From Paracoccaceae bacterium (GTDB taxonomy: Bacteria > Pseudomonadota > Alphaproteobacteria > Rhodobacterales > Rhodobacteraceae): a stretch of DNA of 50,031 bases. The stretch lies in assembly GCA_023260835.1 (NCBI GenBank), contig JALQTR010000086.1, forward strand, positions 1 through 50,031, in the 5' to 3' direction. This document shows, piece by piece, positions 10,501 through 19,404 of this stretch (positions are counted from its first letter, which is position 1; each line of letters opens with the position of its first letter). The notes under the pieces are model-generated. The model did not search any database. It was not told the origin of the DNA and saw only the letters and a program-made list of their open reading frames with translations. The translations under genes and the position numbers were made by a program.

Positions 10501-11933
10501 CAGTTATCCTTTCCGTTAAACACGGTTGATTTATACGCGCGTTCAGCGCTTTGTAAATCTTCCACCCACAGGCGGAGATCGGTGCGTTCGTCCTGCGCAG
10601 GCTGGCTGCCAGCCTTGGCGATCACATAGACCCGCTGCAAATAGGTGCTGTCGGCAGGCACCTGAACGCGCAGCGTATCAGTCCCTTCCAGATCAATCTG
10701 CAAAGGCGCCTCGGACGTCAGGGATAGGTGAAAATCGCGTGCTTCGCCATGTTTGTTGCGCAGCCGCACATCATATGTGTTGCGGATTGACCCATCAGAT
10801 AACATCACAAAGGTCGGGTTGCGTACGGGGGCCACCGTCATATCGATGTCCGAGCGAATAAACAGAGCAAAGACCAGCAAAATGCCAACAAAGCTCCACA
10901 GTCCTGTGTACAGCATCGTGCGCGGGCGCAGGATATGTTTCCAAATGGGGCGGGGTGCGCCGCCAGCGCGTTCATTGGCTTCATCCGACAGGGCCATGTA
11001 ATCAATCAACCCACGCGGCTTGCCAATCTTTTCCATCATATCATCACAGGCGTCGATGCACAGCGCACAGGTGATACAGGCCAGCTGTTGGCCTTCGCGG
11101 ATATCGATTCCCATGGGGCAGACATTGACGCAGGCCATACAATCGATGCAGTCACCCGCGGGGGTGCCGTCTTTGACCGCCTGCGAATGTTTGCGCGGCT
11201 CGCCGCGCCATTCACGGTATCCAACGGTCAGGGTATCTTCGTCCATCATCGCGGCCTGAATGCGCGGCCAAGGGCAGGCATATATGCAGATCTGTTCACG
11301 GGCAAACCCGCCAAAAAAGAAGGTTGTCGCTGTCAAAACCCCAATGGTGGTATAAGCCACAGGATGCGCGTTCAGCGTCACCAAATCCATGGCCAAGCTG
11401 GGCGCATCGGTGAAATAAAACACCCAAGCCCCGCCCGTGGCCATGCCGATCAGCAGCCACAGAACCCATTTCGTCGCTCGCAATCGGATTTTACGCAAAT
11501 CCAGCTTTTTTTGCCGATGCAGGCGCAGGCGCGCGTTGCGGTCCCCCTCGACCCAGCGTTCCACCAGAATGAACAAATCGGTCCAAACCGTTTGCGGGCA
11601 GGCATATCCGCACCACACACGCCCCAGGGCCGATGTGAACAAAAACAGCCCCAAACCGGCCATGATCAGAAGCCCAGCAATGAAATAAAATTCATGCGGC
11701 CAAATCTCGATCCAGAAAAAGAAAAACCGCCGATTGGCCAAATCCACCAGAACCGCCTGATCGGGCAGGCTGGCCCCGCGGTCCCAACGGATCCATGGGG
11801 TCAGATAGTAAATCCCCAAGGTGATAATCATCAACACCCATTTCAGCGATCGAAACGCACCGGACACGCGGCGGGGGAAAATCGGTTCACGCGCTGCGTA
11901 AAGGGCGGGTTCATTTTGGGTCGAATCGGACAA
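10500..11933 (-). CDS. ccoG: Cytochrome c oxidase accessory protein CcoG (RdxA/FixG), polyferredoxin; TTG start proposed
   Basis: CIDCMACVNVCPMGIDIREGQQLACITCALCIDACDDMM double 4Fe-4S motif. Track ORF begins at 12014; TTG at 11933 (LSDSTQNEPALYAAREPIFPRRVSG) proposed because the longer ORF overlaps an FNR-like box. Confidence 0.93.
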   Translation of the reverse strand: MSDSTQNEPALYAAREPIFPRRVSGAFRSLKWVLMIITLGIYYLTPWIRWDRGASLPDQAVLVDLANRRFFFFWIEIWPHEFYFIAGLLIMAGLGLFLFTSALGRVWCGYACPQTVWTDLFILVERWVEGDRNARLRLHRQKKLDLRKIRLRATKWVLWLLIGMATGGAWVFYFTDAPSLAMDLVTLNAHPVAYTTIGVLTATTFFFGGFAREQICIYACPWPRIQAAMMDEDTLTVGYREWRGEPRKHSQAVKDGTPAGDCIDCMACVNVCPMGIDIREGQQLACITCALCIDACDDMMEKIGKPRGLIDYMALSDEANERAGGAPRPIWKHILRPRTMLYTGLWSFVGILLVFALFIRSDIDMTVAPVRNPTFVMLSDGSIRNTYDVRLRNKHGEARDFHLSLTSEAPLQIDLEGTDTLRVQVPADSTYLQRVYVIAKAGSQPAQDERTDLRLWVEDLQSAERAYKSTVFNGKDN

Positions 11934-11991
11934 GACGCACCTATGGCTTGGAATTTTTTTTCCCTTTTGACAAGGGATCGGCGCGACCTCT

Positions 11992-12005
11992 TTGACCTGC
12001 ATCAA
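11992..12005. promoter_or_regulatory. FNR/FnrL-like binding site
   Basis: TTGAC-CTGC-ATCAA, 9/10 match to the TTGAT-N4-ATCAA consensus, about 60 bp upstream of the proposed ccoG TTG start. Confidence 0.7.
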
Positions 12006-12134
12006 ATTGTGCATCTAAAAAACATCAAATCGAAGATTTCTGTGTGAAAGGGCGTGCGCACAGGCCCTCTTCCACAAACGGGCGCGCTCTGGCATAAAGG
12101 GGGTAACGATAATAATGACAGCAGTAGTTCCGAC

Positions 12135-14093
12135 ATGGCCAACGATCTTCTTTCCGATATCAACAGCAGTGATTATGACGCCTCCTCGATCGAGGTGTTG
12201 GAGGGGTTGGAGCCCGTTCGCAAACGTCCCGGCATGTATATCGGCGGCACGGATGAACGGGCGCTGCATCACATGGTGGCAGAAATCCTTGATAACTCGA
12301 TGGATGAGGCCGTGGCTGGCCACGCCAGCCGGATCGAGGTCGAATTGAACGCCGATTATTCGGTCACCATCCGCGACAATGGCCGCGGCATCCCGATTGA
12401 TCCACACCCCAAATTTCCCGGCAAATCCGCGCTGGAGGTTATTTTATGCACCCTGCACGCGGGCGGCAAATTTTCCGGCAAGGCCTATGAAACATCGGGC
12501 GGTTTGCACGGGGTGGGTGCATCGGTTGTGAATGCGTTATCGGACAGTATGGTGGTGCAGGTTGCGCGCAACAAAGAATTGTTTGAACAGCGGTTCAGCC
12601 GCGGGGTGCCACTTGGCGGTGTCGAAAAAATCGGCGCAGCGCCAAACCGGCGCGGTACCACTGTAACCTTTCATGCAGATGCGGATATTTTCGGCAGCCA
12701 CCGTCTGAAACCAGCGCGACTGATTAAAATGGTGCGGTCAAAGGCCTATTTGTTTTCGGGCGTGGAAATCCGCTGGAAAACGGCCATTGATGACGGTGAA
12801 ACCCCGGCCGAGGCGGTGTTCCATTTCCCCGGTGGTTTGTCGGATTATCTGACTGAAACCTTGGGCAAGGCTGCGACCTATGCGGATCGTCCCTTTGCAG
12901 GCACGGTGGATTTTCAGGAAAAATTCGGCCAGCCGGGCAAGGTAGAATGGGCAATCAATTGGACCGCATCGCGTGATGGGTTCATCCAATCCTATTGTAA
13001 CACGGTGCCAACCCCTGAAGGCGGAACGCATGAAGCAGGGTTTTGGGCCGCGATCCTGAAGGGCATTCGCGCCTATGGTGAATTGGCCAATAACAAAAAG
13101 GCCGCACAGATCACGCGTGACGATCTGATCACCGGCGGCTGCGCCTTGGTCAGCTGCTTTATACGTGAACCTGAATTCGTCGGCCAAACCAAGGACCGTC
13201 TGGCCACCACCGAAGCGCAGCGTTTGGTGGAAAATTCAGTGCGTGATCATTTTGACAACTGGCTGGCCGCCGATACCAAATCGGCCGGCGCGATTTTGGA
13301 TTTTCTGGTGCTGCGCGCCGAAGAACGCCTGCGCCGCCGTCAAGAAAAAGAAACCGCCCGCAAAAGCGCGACCAAACGGCTGCGCCTGCCCGGCAAATTG
13401 GTTGATTGTTCCGCCACCAACCGCGCCGGAACCGAGCTGTTCATTGTCGAAGGCGATAGCGCCGGCGGATCGGCCAAAATGGCCCGCAACCGAAAAAATC
13501 AGGCCCTGTTGCCCCTGCGTGGAAAAATCCTGAACGTGCTGGGCGCGGCGTCCAATAAATTGGGCAGCAACCAGGAAATCAATGATCTGACACAGGCCTT
13601 GGGCGTGGGGCTGGGCAGCAAATTCAATGTGGACGACCTGCGCTATGACAAGGTCATTATTATGACCGATGCAGATGTTGATGGCGCGCATATTGCGGCG
13701 CTGCTGATGACCTTCTTTTTTACGCAAATGCGCCCAATGATCGACACGGGGCATCTGTATTTGGCCTGCCCGCCCCTTTATCGTCTGTCGCAAGGGGCCA
13801 AACGCGTTTATTGCACCGATGAGGCCGAGCGTGACAGCTGGCTGGCCAAAGGGTTGGGCGGAAAAGGCAAGATCGACGTCAGCCGGTTCAAAGGTTTGGG
13901 CGAAATGGACGCAAAGGATCTGAAAGAAACCACCATGGATCCGGCCAGCCGCAAATTGATCCGCGTCTCGATTGATGAAGACGCCCCCGGTGAAACGGGC
14001 GATTTGGTGGAACGGTTGATGGGCAAACGCCCCGAAATGCGGTTTCAATATATCCAAGAAAACGCGCGTTTTGTGGAAGAGATTGACGTTTAA
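12135..14093 (+). CDS. parE: DNA topoisomerase IV subunit B
   Basis: GLEPVRKRPGMYIGG, FIVEGDSAGGSAKMARNRKNQALLPLRGKILNV, IIMTDADVDGAHI; about 650 aa favours ParE over GyrB. Start MANDLLSD chosen. Confidence 0.93.
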   Translation: MANDLLSDINSSDYDASSIEVLEGLEPVRKRPGMYIGGTDERALHHMVAEILDNSMDEAVAGHASRIEVELNADYSVTIRDNGRGIPIDPHPKFPGKSALEVILCTLHAGGKFSGKAYETSGGLHGVGASVVNALSDSMVVQVARNKELFEQRFSRGVPLGGVEKIGAAPNRRGTTVTFHADADIFGSHRLKPARLIKMVRSKAYLFSGVEIRWKTAIDDGETPAEAVFHFPGGLSDYLTETLGKAATYADRPFAGTVDFQEKFGQPGKVEWAINWTASRDGFIQSYCNTVPTPEGGTHEAGFWAAILKGIRAYGELANNKKAAQITRDDLITGGCALVSCFIREPEFVGQTKDRLATTEAQRLVENSVRDHFDNWLAADTKSAGAILDFLVLRAEERLRRRQEKETARKSATKRLRLPGKLVDCSATNRAGTELFIVEGDSAGGSAKMARNRKNQALLPLRGKILNVLGAASNKLGSNQEINDLTQALGVGLGSKFNVDDLRYDKVIIMTDADVDGAHIAALLMTFFFTQMRPMIDTGHLYLACPPLYRLSQGAKRVYCTDEAERDSWLAKGLGGKGKIDVSRFKGLGEMDAKDLKETTMDPASRKLIRVSIDEDAPGETGDLVERLMGKRPEMRFQYIQENARFVEEIDV

Positions 14094-14170
14094 ATCTTGT
14101 GTTAGCAATCTGAATGCGCCTGTCATAAATGCGGGAGGCTGGGTTTAGGCGGTATTCAAGGAACAACAAG

Positions 14171-15514
14171 ATGCAAAAAACCTCGGTCCGGTATTTGCTG
14201 CGTTTGGGTGCTCCGCTGGTTGCGGCATCCATTGTGGCCTTTGGCATTCATACGACCGATGCCGTGATGGCCGGCTGGTACGGGGTGGAAACGCTGGCCG
14301 GGCTGACCATCGCGGGCACAGTTTGGTATCTTGTGTTTATGCTGGGGTCTGGGTTTGGCTTCGCCCTGACCCCGCTGATTGCTGCGGCACATCAGTCAGA
14401 TGATCCTGTGCGGCTGCGCCGTGTGGCCCGCATGGCGCTGTGGCTGTCCTTTGCCTTTGGCGCGCTGTGCGTGCTGGCGCTGTGGCAGATGCAGGCGTTG
14501 ATGCTGTGGATTGGCCAAGACCCCGTGGTTGCCGCCGCCGCGCAGGATTACATGCGTATCGCCCTGTGGGGGATGGGGTTTGCCTTGGCGGGGCATTGTT
14601 TGCGCGTGATTTTGGGTGTGTTTGAATTGACCATGGCACAGTTTTGGATTTCTTTTGCCGCGCTTTTTGCCAATATGGTTCTGAATTATGCACTGATTTT
14701 TGGCCGCTTTGGTGCGCCGGAAATGGGCATCCGCGGTGCGGCTTTGGGGTCGGTCATCATCGAGGTGCTGCAGGCGCTGGCGCTGGCGCTGTATTTGGCG
14801 CGTAAACGCGATGATCTGCGCCTATGGATCCGGCTGTGGCGGCCCGACTGGGGCGCTTTGGCACAGGTGGCCCGACTGGGCCTGCCCATTGGCATCACGG
14901 CCTTGGCCGAAACAGGGCTGTTTGCGGCCAGTGCGGTGATGGTGGGCTGGCTGGGGCCAGTGCCGCTGGCCGCGCATGGCATTGCCCTGCAAGCCACCGC
15001 GCTGAGCTTTATGTTCCATGTCGGCATGGCCCAAGCCGCGACCATCGCGGCCAGTCATGCTGCCGGCGCCGATCAAGCCATTCAATTCAGGGCTGTCACC
15101 AAATCGGCCAGTACGATTGCGCTGGCCTTTGCCAGTTTGGTCATGGTCTGCTTCTTTTTGTTTGGGCGCAGCCTGATTGGGGTGTTTTTGGCCCCGGGTG
15201 ATCCTGCTTTTGCGCAGATCGTTTTGATTGGTGTGGTGCTGCTGAAGGTTGCGGCGCTGTTTCAATATGTGGATGCGGCGCAAATTGTGGCCATGTCGCT
15301 GCTGCGGGCGAAACAGGATACCAGCTTGCCCATGTTAATTGCCACCATCAGTTACTGGGCCATGGGCATTCCGGCCAGTTATCTGTTTGGCATCATCTGG
15401 GATATGGGTGCACGTGGTATCTGGCTGGGGCTTGCCTTTGGATTGGCCTGCGCTGCGCTGGCGCTGTGGCTGCGGTTGTGGCTGCGGTTCTTACGCGCTG
15501 CGCGCAGCACATAA
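14171..15514 (+). CDS. MATE family efflux transporter
   Basis: Multi-TM protein; GAPLVAASIVAFGIHTTDAVMAGWYG typical of NorM/MATE. Confidence 0.92.
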   Translation: MQKTSVRYLLRLGAPLVAASIVAFGIHTTDAVMAGWYGVETLAGLTIAGTVWYLVFMLGSGFGFALTPLIAAAHQSDDPVRLRRVARMALWLSFAFGALCVLALWQMQALMLWIGQDPVVAAAAQDYMRIALWGMGFALAGHCLRVILGVFELTMAQFWISFAALFANMVLNYALIFGRFGAPEMGIRGAALGSVIIEVLQALALALYLARKRDDLRLWIRLWRPDWGALAQVARLGLPIGITALAETGLFAASAVMVGWLGPVPLAAHGIALQATALSFMFHVGMAQAATIAASHAAGADQAIQFRAVTKSASTIALAFASLVMVCFFLFGRSLIGVFLAPGDPAFAQIVLIGVVLLKVAALFQYVDAAQIVAMSLLRAKQDTSLPMLIATISYWAMGIPASYLFGIIWDMGARGIWLGLAFGLACAALALWLRLWLRFLRAARST

Positions 15515-15928
15515 TCAGCTGCCGCTGTCATTCGTGCTGATGCGCCACAAAAGCGCATTTCGCAAATCATTCATCGCGGCGAAAATATCATCGGATGCAG
15601 CGCTCGCATCAGCTGGGGTCGCAGTTGTGTCCAGCCATTCTGCCGCCGCCTGCATCGCGCGTGCGGCGCTTTGCAGTGGATGATCTATCCCGCCCTTGGC
15701 CCCACTTTGCGCGGCAACCCAATCGGCGATTTGCGCCCGTTCATCCGGCGTGGGGCGGGTTGCACCGCGATCATGCAGGCGCCCATCTGGCAAAGACACT
15801 TGGGTCAGGTAGGTCATGTCCAACCGCTGCTGATCGGCGCGCAGGGTCACACGAAATACGCGGCCCCCGCCCGGTTTGGGGCGGATGTACAGCTGGCTGT
15901 CTTCCTCTTGGAAAATGGGATCGCTCAT
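15515..15928 (-). CDS. Hypothetical protein (137 aa)
   Basis: Intact ORF MSDPIFQEEDSQLYIRPKPGGGRVFRVTLRADQQRLDMTYL, overlaps the aminotransferase stop by ATGA; family not recognised. Confidence 0.75.
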   Translation of the reverse strand: MSDPIFQEEDSQLYIRPKPGGGRVFRVTLRADQQRLDMTYLTQVSLPDGRLHDRGATRPTPDERAQIADWVAAQSGAKGGIDHPLQSAARAMQAAAEWLDTTATPADASAASDDIFAAMNDLRNALLWRISTNDSGS

Positions 15929-17130
15929 TCGCGTAGCCCTGCACAGAAATCGGCGATGCGCTGGCAGGCCTGCGCCAAAATATCATCCGATGTGGCATAG
16001 CTGAAGCGAAAGGCCGGGCTGACCCCAAAGGCGGCGCCAAACACCACGGCCACGCCGGTTTCATCCAGCAGTGCGGTGGCGAAATCCTCATCTGTGTTTA
16101 TACGGCGGCCACCGGCGCTGGTGCGGCCAATCAGCCCTGCGATGGATGGATAGGCATAAAACGCCCCCTGCGGCGTCGGGCAGGTGATCCCAGGGATGGC
16201 ATTCAAAGCCCCGACAACAAAATCCCGCCGCCGCGCAAAAGCCGCATTGTTTTGCGCGATGAAATCCTGTGGCCCGTCCAACGCTGCCAAAGCCGCCCAT
16301 TGGCTGATCGTGCAGGGATTGGATGTGCTTTGGCCCTGAATTTTGCGCATACCTGTGATCAAATCCGCAGGTCCCGCACCATATCCGATGCGCCATCCGG
16401 TCATGGCGTATCCTTTGGACACCCCGTTTATGATCAAACAGCGTGCCTGCAATTCGGGTCTTAATTGCGGCAGCGTGTAAAATTCTAACTCATCATAGAT
16501 CAGATGTTCATAAATATCGTCGCACATCACCCAAACATGTGGATGCGCACGCAGCACATCTGCCAATGCCAACAATTCGTCCCGCGTATAAGCTGCCCCC
16601 GTTGGGTTCGACGGCGCGTTGAAAATCAACCATTTGGTTTGCGGTGTAATGGACGCGGCCAATGCTTCAGGTGTTAATTTATAGCCATCCTCTGGTCCAG
16701 CGGGGACCACCACTGGGGTCCCCCCTGCCAGCAGCACCATATCGGGATAGCTGACCCAATAGGGGGCGGGGATGATCACCTCATCCCCTGGGTTCACCGA
16801 CGCCATCAGCGCATTATAAATGACCTGTTTGCCGCCCCCGCTGACGGATATTTGAGTGGGCTCGTATGCCAGATCATTTTCGCGGGCAAATTTGCGGCAG
16901 ATGGCCTGTTTCAGCTCGATCATCCCATCTGGGGCTGTGTACTTCGTCTTTCCCGCCTCGATTGCCGCAATTGCGGCATCTTTGATGTGCTGTGGTGTGT
17001 CAAAGTCGGGCTCACCAACACTGAGGCTGATGATGTCAGCGCCTTGGGCCTTCAGCTCAATCGCGCGGGCGGTGATCGCCACGGTGGAGGAGGGTTTAAT
17101 CCGCCCTAATGCGTGTGACAGTATAGACAT
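15925..17130 (-). CDS. Pyridoxal phosphate-dependent aminotransferase, aspartate aminotransferase type I-gamma
   Basis: MSILSHALGRIKPSSTVAITARAIELKAQGADIISLSVGEPDFDTP; PLP Lys motif INGVSKGYAMTGWRIGY. Confidence 0.95.
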   Translation of the reverse strand: MSILSHALGRIKPSSTVAITARAIELKAQGADIISLSVGEPDFDTPQHIKDAAIAAIEAGKTKYTAPDGMIELKQAICRKFARENDLAYEPTQISVSGGGKQVIYNALMASVNPGDEVIIPAPYWVSYPDMVLLAGGTPVVVPAGPEDGYKLTPEALAASITPQTKWLIFNAPSNPTGAAYTRDELLALADVLRAHPHVWVMCDDIYEHLIYDELEFYTLPQLRPELQARCLIINGVSKGYAMTGWRIGYGAGPADLITGMRKIQGQSTSNPCTISQWAALAALDGPQDFIAQNNAAFARRRDFVVGALNAIPGITCPTPQGAFYAYPSIAGLIGRTSAGGRRINTDEDFATALLDETGVAVVFGAAFGVSPAFRFSYATSDDILAQACQRIADFCAGLRE

Positions 17131-17223
17131 GCGCGCCCCTTGTTTGAACTTTGCCGTGGTTTCTTTTAGGCTGCGGTCACACCCCGATCAAGCGCCCAAA
17201 GGCGCAGAAAGGAAAGAAACGCC

Positions 17224-17607
17224 ATGACAACAGATTGGTACAGCGCAGACACCGCCACATTTGGGGACCGCCTTGCCGCGGCCCGCGAAGCGGCTGATAT
17301 GACCCAATCGGCCCTGGCGCGCCGTGTGGGCGTGAAATTGTCGACACTGCGTAACTGGGAACAGGATATGTCCGAACCACGCGCAAACCGCCTGTCCATG
17401 TTGGCTGGGATCTTGAATGTGTCGATCATGTGGTTATTATCCGGCCAAGGCGACGGCGTTGATGCCCCTGCCGAAGACGCCGCATTGACACCTGAAGTGA
17501 CCCAGATCCTGACCAAAATCCGCACCATCCGCGGTGATATCACCCAATTGGCAGATGAACTGGGTCGTTTGGAAAAGAAACTACGCCAAAGCCTGAAAGA
17601 CACCTGA
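17224..17607 (+). CDS. XRE family helix-turn-helix transcriptional regulator
   Basis: FGDRLAAAREAADMTQSALARRVGVKLSTLRNWEQDMSEPRANRLSMLAGILNVS. Confidence 0.9.
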   Translation: MTTDWYSADTATFGDRLAAAREAADMTQSALARRVGVKLSTLRNWEQDMSEPRANRLSMLAGILNVSIMWLLSGQGDGVDAPAEDAALTPEVTQILTKIRTIRGDITQLADELGRLEKKLRQSLKDT

Positions 17608-17609
17608 TA

Positions 17610-17867
17610 ATGACAGAACCACGCGACATCACCATCAAACGGCTGCACATGCGTTCCATGCGGCGCGGGATCAAAGAAATGGATTTGATCCTGCAAAGCT
17701 TCTTTGAACGCAATGCGCCACAGATGGATGATGCCGCGCTGGCGCTTTATGATGCGCTGCTGCATGAAAACGATCAGGACCTGTATCAATGGGTGACCGG
17801 GCAACAGCCCGCTCCATCGAAATTTAACGATTTAATTACAGAAATCGCGCAAACTTTCCAAAAATAG
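17610..17867 (+). CDS. sdhE: FAD assembly factor SdhE (succinate dehydrogenase flavinylation)
   Basis: 85 aa with RSMRRGIKEMDLILQSFFERN (RGxxE motif). Confidence 0.92.
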   Translation: MTEPRDITIKRLHMRSMRRGIKEMDLILQSFFERNAPQMDDAALALYDALLHENDQDLYQWVTGQQPAPSKFNDLITEIAQTFQK

Positions 17868-17954
17868 CAAAAAATTCGTCTTAAATTTTTCTGCAATTAA
17901 GAGATTATTTGTCTTTACTTGCCAAAGCTGGGCCAAAGCAAACCGGAGGCCCCA

Positions 17955-18449
17955 ATGACAATACATGACAAAATCAGCGATACCGACACTGAATTTTTCA
18001 CAACCTATGTCGATACAATTTCCCTGGTGGAACGCCTGCACCGTCTTTTGCTGGATGTTGTGAAGGATGAATTTGAACGGCTGGGTATTTTAGACATCAA
18101 CCCCGTTCAGGGGGTGCTGTTGTTCAATATTGCCGCCAATGAGGTCACGGCGGGCGAATTGCGCCAACGCGGATATTACCTTGGGTCCAACGTGACCTAT
18201 AATCTGAAAAAGCTGGTTGATGCTGGATATATGCACCACAAAAAATGCAAAGTGGACCGCCGGGCTGTGCGGGTCAGCCTGACGGACAAAGGGATCAAAG
18301 TGCGCCAGATCATTCAGGACCTGTTCGACCGTCATGCCCATGATCTGCAAGAACGCAATTTGATCCGCCGCGAAGGGATTTTTGAAATTGCCAGTGCGCT
18401 GAAACGGCTGGAACGGTTTTGGGGGGAACAAATCCGCTATATCTACTAA
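17955..18449 (+). CDS. MarR-family winged-helix regulator, LdtR-like
   Basis: MTIHDKISDTDTEFFTTYVDTISLVERLHRLLLDVVKDEFERLGILDINPVQGVLLFNI...LGSNVTYNLKKLVDAGY resembles the alphaproteobacterial LdtR family. Confidence 0.85.
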   Translation: MTIHDKISDTDTEFFTTYVDTISLVERLHRLLLDVVKDEFERLGILDINPVQGVLLFNIAANEVTAGELRQRGYYLGSNVTYNLKKLVDAGYMHHKKCKVDRRAVRVSLTDKGIKVRQIIQDLFDRHAHDLQERNLIRREGIFEIASALKRLERFWGEQIRYIY

Positions 18450-18507
18450 TCATCCCTGATGCAGACCTTGAACCTGACCAAGCTTTCAAGCCATAAATGG
18501 TGCGAAT

Positions 18508-18584
18508 GGCCCCGTGGCTCAACTGGATAGAGCAGCCCCCTCCTAAGGGGCAGGTTGCAGGTTCAAATCCTGCCGGGGTCGCCA
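18508..18584 (+). tRNA. tRNA-Arg (anticodon CCT), CCA encoded
   Basis: Cloverleaf GGCCCCG...CGGGGTC acceptor, anticodon stem GCCCC-CTCCTAA-GGGGC, T-arm GCAGG-TTCAAAT-CCTGC, 3' GCCA. Confidence 0.95.
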
Positions 18585-18642
18585 AATACAGACGATTATG
18601 TTTCCGACCTGTCATACATTGGATGTGTTGCCCCCGCCGCCC

Positions 18643-19404
18643 CTAGAAATTCTTCAGCAGGCGGGTCGTTTCTGGATCCATGAACCCTGCGACTGTTGCT
18701 TCGGTTTCAAGTTGCAGTGCCTGGTGCAGCCCCCCCGCCGTTGCCTGGTTTAAGACCCGTTTCATGGCCCGAGTTGACAATGTGGGCAGCGCGGCCAGTT
18801 GCGTTGCAACCGCTTCGGCTTGTGCCATAAGATCGTCATCTGGAACCACCTTCCATGCAACACCGATGTCTTTCAGCTCGGCCGCTGTATACCGCTGCCC
18901 CAAAAACAGCATTTCTCGCGCCTTTATCGGCCCAACAAGACTGGGCAGGATTGATGTTACGGCGCCTGTGACAAACAGGTTCAACGACACCTCGGGGAAA
19001 AATCCCTTGGCGCTTTGTGCCCAGATCGGAAAGTCACAGTTGATGGCCCATTCGAAGCCGCCTCCAACGGCCCATCCGTTGATCGCGCCAACCACCGGCT
19101 TTGCCCCCATGACGATGGCAATCGTTGCGCGCTGGATCGCATCCACAAGTGCGCGGGCGTCTTCCTCGGTTTCGGGATGGATATGTTCATGCCGGTCATC
19201 CCCAGCACAAAATGCGCGCCCCTCGCCGGTCAGGATGATGGCCCGGGTGTTTGGGTCGCGATTGGCATCATCAAATGCCAGGGAAATTTCGTCGATCAGG
19301 CGCCGGTTCATGGCATTCATCGCCTTTGGCCGGTTCAGCGAAATCGTTCTGACGCCTTCGGCCGTTAATTCTGAACGGATGGTGTCATATATAAAACGTG
19401 TCAT
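18643..19404 (-). CDS. Enoyl-CoA hydratase/isomerase (crotonase) family
   Basis: GEGRAFCAGDDRHE, KPVVGAINGWAVGGGFEWAINCDFPIW; ATGA overlap with upstream ligase. Confidence 0.92.
   Translation of the reverse strand: MTRFIYDTIRSELTAEGVRTISLNRPKAMNAMNRRLIDEISLAFDDANRDPNTRAIILTGEGRAFCAGDDRHEHIHPETEEDARALVDAIQRATIAIVMGAKPVVGAINGWAVGGGFEWAINCDFPIWAQSAKGFFPEVSLNLFVTGAVTSILPSLVGPIKAREMLFLGQRYTAAELKDIGVAWKVVPDDDLMAQAEAVATQLAALPTLSTRAMKRVLNQATAGGLHQALQLETEATVAGFMDPETTRLLKNF

Noticed and set aside
10935-12047. 370-aa plus-strand ORF
   Set aside because: Antisense to ccoG; a shadow ORF of the well-supported gene.
13236-14126. 296-aa minus-strand ORF
   Set aside because: Antisense shadow of parE.
18310-18615. 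Minus-strand ORF containing ATPAGFEPATCPLGGGCSIQLSHGA
   Set aside because: This is antisense read-through of the tRNA-Arg gene, a classic spurious ORF, and the rest is antisense to the LdtR-like gene.
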